Below, piece after piece: positions 18,103 to 25,995 of a stretch of DNA of 64,000 nt (positions are counted from its first letter, which is position 1; every line of letters starts with the position of its first letter). The position numbers and the translations under genes are program-made. The notes beneath the pieces are model-generated. The model was given only the letters and a program-made list of their open reading frames with translations, did no database searches and was not told where the DNA came from. The stretch covers positions 6,448,001 to 6,512,000 of the forward strand of contig OY782765.1 in NCBI GenBank assembly GCA_963678275.1, read 5' to 3'. The DNA comes from G963677445 sp963678275 (GTDB lineage: Bacteria > Bacteroidota > Ignavibacteria > Ignavibacteriales > Melioribacteraceae).

Positions 18103-18729
18103 ATGGAATTCATGGAAGCAGTGAACAGGCGGGTTAGTGTCCGCAAATTCAGGAGAGAAAAAACGGACCCTGATCATTTAAGGCAGATGGTTGAATCTGC
18201 CGGAAAAGCTCCAAGCATCAATAATTCGCAACCCTGGAAATTTTATGCCGTTGTTTCGGAAGAAAAAATTAAGGAAATGGCCGTTATTGTCAGGGACAGA
18301 ATACAGGTTTTATTGCCTGAAAATACACTTCAGGAACAGAAAATAAAAAAACAGGTTGAAACCTTTTCGACATTTTTTGCCGACGCGCCATCAATTATCG
18401 CGGTCGCGGCTTCACCTTATCAGGCGGTTGTCGATGATCTGCTGAGCAACAGCGCCTATTCACATGACGATATAAACGCTATGAGGAATTTTCCCAATAT
18501 CCAGACTATCGGCGCGGCTGTTCAGAATATTCTCCTTTCGGCGGTTGACCAAGGATATGGCGCCTGCTGGCTTACAGGTCCCCTGCTGGCAAGAAACGAG
18601 CTTGAAAAATATCTCGGTATTAAATCACCTTTCAAACTTGCGGCAATGGTAGCTATTGGCAAGCCGGTTGATGAGCCAAAGGGAAGGGAAAAAAGAGCTG
18701 TTGAAGATATTTTTGTTTTAGTCGATTAA
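18103..18729 (+). CDS. nitroreductase family protein
   Basis: 208 residues from the ATG at 18103; GAGG at 18094 is well spaced for it, while the TTG 15 bp upstream is not. FMN-binding nitroreductase features: N-terminal RRVSVRKFRREKTDP, APSINNSQPWKFYAV, and the central GAAVQNILLSAVDQGYGACW followed by LGI and AMVAIGKP. These enzymes reduce nitro compounds, quinones or related substrates with NAD(P)H in the cytoplasm. The natural substrate cannot be inferred. It is a single-gene unit with a bidirectional terminator shared with the convergent dehydratase. Confidence 0.88.
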   Translation: MEFMEAVNRRVSVRKFRREKTDPDHLRQMVESAGKAPSINNSQPWKFYAVVSEEKIKEMAVIVRDRIQVLLPENTLQEQKIKKQVETFSTFFADAPSIIAVAASPYQAVVDDLLSNSAYSHDDINAMRNFPNIQTIGAAVQNILLSAVDQGYGACWLTGPLLARNELEKYLGIKSPFKLAAMVAIGKPVDEPKGREKRAVEDIFVLVD

Positions 18730-18783
18730 CAGCAGATAACGAATATATTATTAACAGGTTGTGATTATACCTGATTTATAATG

Positions 18784-18812
18784 AAAAAGGCCGGATTTTC
18801 CGGCTTTTTTTA
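18784..18812. terminator. bidirectional terminator between nitroreductase and threonine dehydratase
   Basis: AAAAAGCCGGA-type arms: GCCGGA TTT TCCGGC flanked by A-run and TTTTTTTATTT. Serves both convergent genes; the minus-strand gene ends inside its right flank. Confidence 0.85.
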
Positions 18813-19754
18813 TTTCCAGGGAAGGTTATCGAAATCAGCGTTTCCCCCCGATAAAATTATCCCGGTTTTTTTCCCCTCAAAAATTATTTTATTAGCAAGC
18901 ACTGCCGCGAGAGGCACGGCGGATGAGGGTTCGATAATTATTTTCATTCTTTCAAAAATCAGTCTCATCGCTTCAATAATACGCGTGTCGTTGACCGTGA
19001 TGATCCTGTTGGTAAATCTTCTGATTATATCAAAAGTTTTTTCACCCAGCGAAGTTCTTAGTCCGTCAGCGACCGTTTTTGGTTCAATGGAGGGATAAAT
19101 TTTCCCATCTCTTATGGAACGATAAGCGTCATCGGCTCCCGAAGGCTCGGCGCCTATAACTTTTGTGTTATTATCTGAAAGTTTCACCGCCAGAGATGTG
19201 CCGCTGAGCAGTCCTCCTCCTCCGACCGGGGCAATCACATAATCCAGATTTCCTGTTTCCCTGATTAATTCGAGCGCCGCGGTTGCCTGTCCCGCTATAA
19301 TCCGGTAATCATTGAAAGGGTGAATAAAAACAGCTCCGTTTTTTGAAACCACATCATTAAGAGTTTCTTCCCGCGATTGTTGTGTCGGTTCGCAGAATAT
19401 AATATTTCCCCCATATTCTTTTACAGCGTTAACTTTGTTGCGGGGCGCGTTGCGGGGCATAACAATATAGGCTTTCACACCTGATTTACGGGCGGCAAGC
19501 GCGAGAGCCGCGGCGTGATTGCCTGAAGAATGTGTAGCCACACCCCGTGAGAGCTCTTCATCGGATAGTGATAATAAAGCGTTATTTGCCCCCCGGAATT
19601 TAAATGCCCCGGTTTTTTGAAAATTTTCACATTTGAAGAAAATCTCGCATCCTGCTATTTTATTTATTGAGGAGGATGTTAATACCGGAGTCCTGTTTAT
19701 CCGGCTTTTTATACTTTCATGAACCTGTTCAATTTCCTGTAAATCGGGAACCAT
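18810..19754 (-). CDS. threonine/serine dehydratase-like PLP enzyme
   Basis: 314 residues of the fold-type II PLP family. The Schiff-base Lys lies in KTGAFKFRGANNAL, the substrate loop is SSGNHAAALALAA, and the phosphate-binding Gly loop is APVGGGGLLSG; LSGGNADF closes the protein. This matches catabolic threonine dehydratase (TdcB) and the closely related serine racemases; the C-terminal ACT regulatory domain of biosynthetic IlvA is absent. It should deaminate threonine to 2-oxobutyrate or serine to pyruvate. Dehydratase and racemase members cannot be separated by eye. The gene stands alone, convergent with the nitroreductase. Confidence 0.88.
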   Translation of the reverse strand: MVPDLQEIEQVHESIKSRINRTPVLTSSSINKIAGCEIFFKCENFQKTGAFKFRGANNALLSLSDEELSRGVATHSSGNHAAALALAARKSGVKAYIVMPRNAPRNKVNAVKEYGGNIIFCEPTQQSREETLNDVVSKNGAVFIHPFNDYRIIAGQATAALELIRETGNLDYVIAPVGGGGLLSGTSLAVKLSDNNTKVIGAEPSGADDAYRSIRDGKIYPSIEPKTVADGLRTSLGEKTFDIIRRFTNRIITVNDTRIIEAMRLIFERMKIIIEPSSAVPLAAVLANKIIFEGKKTGIILSGGNADFDNLPWK

Positions 19755-19816
19755 TCTTTTCCTCTCGTCTGAGAATTATTGTCAGGGGCTAAATATATGC
19801 AAAATCTTAAAAAAAA

Positions 19817-20836
19817 TTAATAATAAAGTTTGCCGAAAATTCTCCCGGCGTAATTTTTCAGGGTTTTGTAATCGACTTTCATTTTCGGTCTTTCCCTTGA
19901 AACTACAACATTATCCTTAAATTTATGGAGATTAAAGGAAAAAATATAATTTTCATTTCTGTTCAACCAGCCATCCGCCGATCCAAATCTCAGGTCGGCA
20001 AAACTAATCGATCCATCGTCACTTGTTTTCACTTTGTAATAACCTTCCGAAAAAAAGATCAGGGTTTTTAACGCTTCCGATTCCCTGAATTTCCCGAGAG
20101 CCTCTTCATCCGTTTTTATCAGGTGGAACTGTGGTTCTTTATCATCAAAAAGTGAATACCAGGTTTCGTAATAACCATTATCCGATTTTATTACACTACG
20201 CCATAAAAGAGAAGTCATGAGCGAGGGAGTTGTCATAAATTTTTCTGAGTTAATATTTTTTTCAGTTATCCGATCACTTATGACACTGTTTACATATTGT
20301 TTAATTATTATCCCCGAAGAAAGATAAAGCAGCGCGAAAAATAACGCGGAATTAAGTATGATCTTTCTGCTCCTGATATTCTTCAGGAAAATTATCAGTA
20401 CCAGAGCGACAAGAAGCGGGATGGTAAAAGAAAGATCAACTACCGAAATTGTCCGGAAAGAGAATCTCGCGTCACTGAAAGGATAAAAAACCTGCGTGCC
20501 GTAATTTGTCATTGTGTCGAGTAAAATGTGTCCCGACATAGCAAAAAGAAAGATTTTTAATATTTCAGTGAATCCTGTTTTACTTTTCCTGAGAAAAATA
20601 TTTTTTATCACCCAGGCAAAAACAGGAGAAGCGATAAGAACAAAAAGAAGCGAATGAGAAAATCCCCGGTGTACCAGCAATTTTGTGGCTTCATCATATA
20701 ACGGAAGAAACAATACATCAAGATCGGGGATGGTTCCGGCCACCGCGCCGAGAACCAGCGGGACTCTGATTTCTTTATTTTTACTTATATATTGCGCTGT
20801 CAGACTGCCCGCGACTATATGTGTTAACGAATCCAT
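19817..20836 (-). CDS. YdjM/DUF457-type membrane-bound metal-dependent hydrolase
   Basis: 339 residues. The N-terminal half matches the YdjM (LexA-binding, inner-membrane hydrolase) family: MDSLTHIVAGSL, IPDLDVLF, HRGFSHSLLF and GHILLDTMTNYGTQVFYPFSDARF, giving the His and Asp residues proposed as metal ligands. Four to five hydrophobic segments follow. The C-terminal ~150 residues form a soluble domain with no recognised family. The biochemical role of the family is not established. Single gene, divergent from the 20956 gene; its ATG is at 20834-20836. Confidence 0.82.
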   Translation of the reverse strand: MDSLTHIVAGSLTAQYISKNKEIRVPLVLGAVAGTIPDLDVLFLPLYDEATKLLVHRGFSHSLLFVLIASPVFAWVIKNIFLRKSKTGFTEILKIFLFAMSGHILLDTMTNYGTQVFYPFSDARFSFRTISVVDLSFTIPLLVALVLIIFLKNIRSRKIILNSALFFALLYLSSGIIIKQYVNSVISDRITEKNINSEKFMTTPSLMTSLLWRSVIKSDNGYYETWYSLFDDKEPQFHLIKTDEEALGKFRESEALKTLIFFSEGYYKVKTSDDGSISFADLRFGSADGWLNRNENYIFSFNLHKFKDNVVVSRERPKMKVDYKTLKNYAGRIFGKLYY

Positions 20837-20955
20837 AGATACTCTTTTTATTAAATGTTACTCTCTTTAACAATTTAATTGTCAAAAATGATCTATTTTT
20901 TTTTATTTTTATAGGAATGTTAGAATAATCTTAGCATTAAACCGGAATATAGCCC

Positions 20956-21432
20956 TTGTCCGATCTGAATGAAAAGGTAAAAGAATATGAGAAGCTGGTA
21001 AGAGAGTGCCAGAAAATTATCACTGAGTATGGACGTCTGCTCAAAAAGATAAACAGAAATGAATTCTCTTTTCTCAATTATTTTAACAAAAAAGTGTACC
21101 GGAAAAATTATTTTGCTGTCAGAAACAATTTTCTTAAACTGAAAGCAAAATCAGATTATCTGAAGTCCAGCTTCAATCCTCTGAAAATCATTCTTCTTGA
21201 TAATCATATTCAGCACTATTTTTTCATCAGATATTATTTGCGGTATATCGACAAGGTTCTTGAAACGATAGAATATCACAAAAACATTCAGTACAAATTA
21301 CTGCATGAAAACAATCCTTCTTTCAATCTTTCCCGTCCTGAGTTTTTTGAAGAAATGAACGTGCACCGTAAAAAGTTGTGGCGCGAAGTATTAGAAATCG
21401 GGGAAGAGGTAAAACTGAGAATTCCTTTTTAA
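20956..21432 (+). CDS. uncharacterised 158-residue protein
   Basis: No family is recognised. The frame is read from a TTG at 20956 because no ATG occurs near the 5' end; GGAAT lies upstream but spacing is poor, so the start is uncertain. The product is Lys/Tyr/Phe-rich, predicted mostly helical, with heptad-like stretches at both ends (EKVKEYEKLVRECQKIITEY; YLRYIDKVLETIEYHKN), so a coiled-coil cytoplasmic protein is plausible. No signal peptide or membrane segment. It lies 32 bp before the S9 peptidase gene and could be co-transcribed with it. Confidence 0.6.
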   Translation: MSDLNEKVKEYEKLVRECQKIITEYGRLLKKINRNEFSFLNYFNKKVYRKNYFAVRNNFLKLKAKSDYLKSSFNPLKIILLDNHIQHYFFIRYYLRYIDKVLETIEYHKNIQYKLLHENNPSFNLSRPEFFEEMNVHRKKLWREVLEIGEEVKLRIPF

Positions 21433-21464
21433 GTAGTGCTTTACACCCAGATTTCGGAGCTTAA

Positions 21465-24179
21465 ATGATAAAAAAAAGATTCCCGGCGGCAATATACGCT
21501 TCAGTAGTTTTAATATTCCTTTCATCTTTTCTGAATGCCCAGGAAAAAGAACCTCTCAGTCTGACCGATATAATGAAATTCAGGCAGATAGAAAAACCTG
21601 TTATTTCTCCTGATGGTGAGTATATCGGCTTTCTTTCGAAGCCGGACCGCGGCAATGCCGAAGCGGTTATACTAAATTCAAAGGGTGATGAAATTTTTAG
21701 AGTTGAAAGGGGAGGCGATATAAGTTTTACCAATAACTCCGGATATGTATCAATTATTAAGGAACCTGACTTTTTCGAGGTGGAAAAAGATAAAGAAAAG
21801 GAAATTGAGAAGGAACTGATTTTGTTTGACCTTTCTGAACAAATTTCAATGAATTTCGAACATTTTGTTTCCCATAAAATTTCAAATAACGAGAAGTGGC
21901 TCGCGGTTTCGGTTGACTTATCCGATTCTTTAACAAATAAAAAAGAGGACAAGTCCGCAAAAGATATGCTCCTTTATTCTATTGAATCGGGCAGGACATG
22001 GCCTTATAAATTTGTCCGGGATTTCAGGTTTGACAGTCTCTCGACTATGCTCGCCTTTACCACAAAGGATACCTCTGATAACGGCGGGTTAATCGTCCTT
22101 AATATTGAGGAGGATAAACCGTGGATTACTTTTGATGACAAACTTCCCGGGTATGAATATGGAGAGTTTGAGTGGTCGGGCAATAGCCGACTGGTTTATT
22201 TAAGAGCGGAAATTGATACAGCCGCTGATAATAATAAGGCTGAACTGTTTCTATGGGATGGTTCATTACAAAAAATTGTGGAGAAATCTGATTATCCGGA
22301 AGGGTTTTACCTGCCGAATGATAACAAAATAAGATGGAACAGAGAGTCCGACAGATTGTTTTTGGGATTTAGAAAGCCGGAGAAAAAAGACAAAAACATT
22401 TGGGCAAAAGAGAGCAGTAACTTCAATCCGGAAAAAATAGCGGGTGAAAATACCCTCGATCTCTGGCACTGGGATGATCCACTGATAAAAACAAATGAAA
22501 GAATCGAATGGGATAAAAAAAAGAAACACCTTTATTCAGCAATTTTTGATCTTGAGAAAAAGGAGCTGAGTTCCCTCGCCGATGAAAATCTGCCGTATAT
22601 ATATTATTCGGAAAGCCCTGATTTTTTCTTTGGCCGCACAGATGTCGATTACCAGAAAGAAAGAACCTGGGATGGCAGGTACAGCGATTTTTACATTATT
22701 GATCTGAAAAGGGGAACGAATAAAAAATTTATAACGCGTCACCAGTTCAGGGTTTATTTTTCACCTTCGGGCAATTACTCGGCGTGGTTTGAAAAGGGGG
22801 ACTGGCATATTATTAAAAGCTCAACAGGCGCAAAGATAAATATAACCTCCGGAACAGATATTCAATGGTCAAATGAAGAACACGATTATCCCTCGGAAGC
22901 ATCCGATTATGGCTCGCCCGGTTGGCTTGAATCGGACAACGGATTATATATTTATGACAGATATGATATATGGTTTTATGACATTGCCAATAAGGAATTA
23001 AATTGTGTTACCAAAGGGGCCGGTCGGAAAAACAGAGAAGTTTACCGTGTAATTAAAATGGATAAAAAGGAAGAATTTATATCCTCCGGCCGACTGATTC
23101 CGGTTTCGGTTTATAATGAAGAGAGTAAAACGACTTCACTCGGACTGCTGGAGCGGAAAACCGGTAATATTGAATTGAAGTTACAGGGAGATTACACCTG
23201 GAAATTTATCGCGAAAGGGGAAAACAGTGAGAATGTGCTTGTATCAGGTGAAAATTATAACACTTTTCCCGATTTATGGCTTACCGATCTTACCTTTAGT
23301 GAACCGAAACAACTGACCAATTTACAGGTTCAGACGGAATCTTTTCTCTGGGGGAATCCTGAACTTATCTCATGGAAAACAGAGGATGGAATAAAACTTG
23401 ACGGAATAGTGATAAAACCTGAAAACTATGATAAAGATAAAAAATATCCCGTGATAGTCTATTTTTACCGTAAATATTCTCACAGGCTTCATTTATTTAA
23501 TGATATGGTGTTAAACCACAGGCCGAATTTTCCATATTACGCTGGACAGGACTATGTTATATTTTTACCCGATATAGTTTATGAAGTGGGACACCCGGGA
23601 AAATCGGCTGTTAAATGTATTGTTCCGGGTGTTAAAAAACTAATTGAGGATGGAATAGCCGATCCCGGAAAAGTCGCGCTTCACGGGCATTCATGGGGTG
23701 GTTATCAAACTGCTTTTATCGTTACGCAGACAGATATATTCTGTTGCGCAATTGCCGGAGCCCCGGTGTCAAATATGACAAGCGCCTATAGCGGAATCAG
23801 GTGGGGAAGCGGACTTGCCCGGCAGTTTCAGTATGAGAAGGCGCAGAGCCGTATCGGAGGAACTCTTTGGGATTCGCTCGACAGATATATTGAAAATTCA
23901 CCGGTATTTTTTGCCGATAAAATAAATACACCGCTGATGTTCTGGCATGGGGATAAAGATGATGCCGTTCCATGGTATCAGAGTATTGAGCTTTATCTCG
24001 CGATGCGCAGACTTGGCAAAACCAGCTTTTTCCTTCAGTACCGGGAAGAACCTCATCATTTCCGGACCTATCCAAACAGGGTCGATTTTACGATCAGAAT
24101 GAACCAGTTTTTTGATTATTACTGTAAAGGTAAAAAAGTTGACTGGATTGAAGAAGGAATACCATATAGAGGAGAATAA
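21465..24179 (+). CDS. secreted S9 family prolyl oligopeptidase-type peptidase
   Basis: 904 residues with a signal peptide (KKRFPAAIYASVVLIFLSSFLNAQ, slightly over one helix). The N-terminal ~600 residues read as a beta-propeller (repeated blocks such as VISPDGEYIGFLS and FSPSGNYSAWF). The C-terminal alpha/beta hydrolase carries the catalytic triad: Ser in LHGHSWGGYQ, Asp in WHGDKDDAVPWYQS and His in EEPHHF. It is expected to cleave short peptides in the periplasm or at the surface. CGGAG precedes the ATG. The isoaspartyl peptidase lipoprotein starts 2 bp downstream, suggesting a peptide-scavenging operon. Confidence 0.92.
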   Translation: MIKKRFPAAIYASVVLIFLSSFLNAQEKEPLSLTDIMKFRQIEKPVISPDGEYIGFLSKPDRGNAEAVILNSKGDEIFRVERGGDISFTNNSGYVSIIKEPDFFEVEKDKEKEIEKELILFDLSEQISMNFEHFVSHKISNNEKWLAVSVDLSDSLTNKKEDKSAKDMLLYSIESGRTWPYKFVRDFRFDSLSTMLAFTTKDTSDNGGLIVLNIEEDKPWITFDDKLPGYEYGEFEWSGNSRLVYLRAEIDTAADNNKAELFLWDGSLQKIVEKSDYPEGFYLPNDNKIRWNRESDRLFLGFRKPEKKDKNIWAKESSNFNPEKIAGENTLDLWHWDDPLIKTNERIEWDKKKKHLYSAIFDLEKKELSSLADENLPYIYYSESPDFFFGRTDVDYQKERTWDGRYSDFYIIDLKRGTNKKFITRHQFRVYFSPSGNYSAWFEKGDWHIIKSSTGAKINITSGTDIQWSNEEHDYPSEASDYGSPGWLESDNGLYIYDRYDIWFYDIANKELNCVTKGAGRKNREVYRVIKMDKKEEFISSGRLIPVSVYNEESKTTSLGLLERKTGNIELKLQGDYTWKFIAKGENSENVLVSGENYNTFPDLWLTDLTFSEPKQLTNLQVQTESFLWGNPELISWKTEDGIKLDGIVIKPENYDKDKKYPVIVYFYRKYSHRLHLFNDMVLNHRPNFPYYAGQDYVIFLPDIVYEVGHPGKSAVKCIVPGVKKLIEDGIADPGKVALHGHSWGGYQTAFIVTQTDIFCCAIAGAPVSNMTSAYSGIRWGSGLARQFQYEKAQSRIGGTLWDSLDRYIENSPVFFADKINTPLMFWHGDKDDAVPWYQSIELYLAMRRLGKTSFFLQYREEPHHFRTYPNRVDFTIRMNQFFDYYCKGKKVDWIEEGIPYRGE

Positions 24180-24181
24180 TA

Positions 24182-25183
24182 ATGAGTCCCTTATCAAAAA
24201 TTTTCAGAATATTTGCTGCTTTTTTGATTTTTCTTATTCTTTCTTCATGCACGGAGAATAATAGTCAGGGGAATTACGGACTGGTAATTCATGGCGGCGC
24301 CGGAAGTATTGATAAAGAAACGATGCCGGAAGAGATGGCGCTGAAATATAAAAATAAACTGGCCGAGGCGGTAAATCATGGATATAAAATGCTTGAAAAT
24401 GGCGCCGCCGCTGTTGATGTTGTTGTTGAGGTAATAAATATACTTGAAGACTCACCTCTTTTTAATGCCGGCAGGGGAGCTGTATTTACCAGCGAAGGCA
24501 CAAATGAGCTTGACGCATCCATTATGAATGGCGCTGATCTTAACGCGGGCGCGGTTGGTGGCGTAAGGCATATTAAAAATCCCATATCTCTCGCCAGGGA
24601 AGTCATGGTAAATTCCGATCATGTTTTTCTGACCGGCGCCGGAGCTGAAAAATTTGCTTCTGAACAGGGATTTGAATTTGTTGATTCATCTTATTTTTAT
24701 ACCGAAAGAAGCTGGAACAGCTACCTGAAAGTTAAAGCTGAAGCGGAAAATAAAACAGAAAAAAAATATGGCACAGTCGGCTGCTGTGTACTCGATAAAT
24801 CGGGGAATCTGGCGGCGGGCACTTCCACCGGCGGAATGACTTATAAAAAATTTGGAAGGATAGGGGATTCACCAGTTATCGGGGCGGGCACTTATGCTAA
24901 TAATAAAACCTGCGCGGTATCATGCACCGGGCACGGGGAATATTATATACGGAGTGTATTTGCTTATGATATATCGGCAATGATGGAATATTCGGGCAAA
25001 TCAGTTAATGAAGCTGTCGATATTGAAATTAACAGGAAGCTTTCTTCCATGGGAGGTTCCGGAGGTGTAATTGCAATCGATAGCCATGGCAATATAGCAT
25101 CGGATTTTAATACTCCCGGTATGTTCAGAGCTTATCGCAGGAATGGTGAATCCGCGGTGGTTAAGCTTTTTTCCGGTGAATGA
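24182..25183 (+). CDS. isoaspartyl peptidase/L-asparaginase, lipoprotein
   Basis: 333 residues of the Ntn-hydrolase asparaginase 2 family. A lipobox ends the signal peptide (FLIFLILSSC), so the mature protein is lipid-anchored. Family marks: LVIHGGAGSI, FNAGRGAVFTSEGTNELDAS and the autocleavage site KKYGTVGCCVLD, where Thr becomes the N-terminal nucleophile, then GGMTYKKFGRIGDSP and GTYANN. It should hydrolyse isoaspartyl dipeptides or asparagine. GAGGAG lies before the ATG and the S9 peptidase gene ends 2 bp upstream, so the two are an operon. Confidence 0.93.
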   Translation: MSPLSKIFRIFAAFLIFLILSSCTENNSQGNYGLVIHGGAGSIDKETMPEEMALKYKNKLAEAVNHGYKMLENGAAAVDVVVEVINILEDSPLFNAGRGAVFTSEGTNELDASIMNGADLNAGAVGGVRHIKNPISLAREVMVNSDHVFLTGAGAEKFASEQGFEFVDSSYFYTERSWNSYLKVKAEAENKTEKKYGTVGCCVLDKSGNLAAGTSTGGMTYKKFGRIGDSPVIGAGTYANNKTCAVSCTGHGEYYIRSVFAYDISAMMEYSGKSVNEAVDIEINRKLSSMGGSGGVIAIDSHGNIASDFNTPGMFRAYRRNGESAVVKLFSGE

Positions 25184-25995
25184 CCATACTCTCTTTTTTG
25201 AATTTGAATGTTGTTTACCAGGGCTGATTCTTCAGGCCGGTCTGTGGTAGCGCGATCCTGCCGGCTAAAAAAAGTTGTCAAAACGGAATGATAAAATTCC
25301 CGATGCCTGAATCTGTAAACCGGCGGAGCCGGAAGTGGATAGTCAATTAATTGATAATGGATAATTGACAATTGAAAATTAAAAGATGATCCGGTTTTTT
25401 ATTTTATTAAAACATCCTGATCATCATTCTTATCCTGGTAATCCTGTGTTTTCTGCGTCCATCAGCGGAATCCGCTGGAAATAATGCTCCTGGTAAAAAG
25501 GCAATAAGGTTCAAATTTTTGAGGGCCTGCCATTGCTATTAAGGTTAAAGATTAAAGAATAAGGTTTTTTTGTCGGGTCTTTCAGAGAAAAATTCACGCG
25601 TCAAAAAAAAACATCATTTTACGAAAAATTTTTGAGATCATGGAATATTTACCAAATGTCTTTTGAGTTGTTCATTGTACATTATTAATTGTTAATTGAA
25701 ATTTTGCCATTTTGTGTAGTATTTGACTTCTTATGGAATATTTCAGTTGCCTCAAAACATTAATTAAATAACAACTTCTTTAATCAGTGAATTACTGGCA
25801 AACAGTTAAAATTTTGATTAAATTGTTTTGAATAAATTCGCATGAAACTTGTAAAAACATCGTCAAATATTGCAGATAGCTTTTAGTAATGTAACCCGGG
25901 AAATATCTTAATAATTTGTTAATCTTTTTCAGGCAGTTACTTTAATCAGATTTAATATATTTTGAACGTTTATTTTAAATTAAAATGGAGAACCG
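25184..25995. repeat. gene-free region with inverted copy of dispersed repeat family B
   Basis: No gene is seen in these 812 bases. Positions about 25375-25740 are a reverse-complement, decayed copy of the sequence at 31440-31790: GGTTTTTTATTTTATTAAAA, CTGCGTCCATCAGCGGAATCCGC, AAGGTTAAAGATTAAAGAATAAGG and ATTTTGCCATTTTGTGTAG are shared in reversed order. The remainder (25740-25990) is AT-rich upstream sequence of the next gene with no clear promoter boxes. Confidence 0.6.
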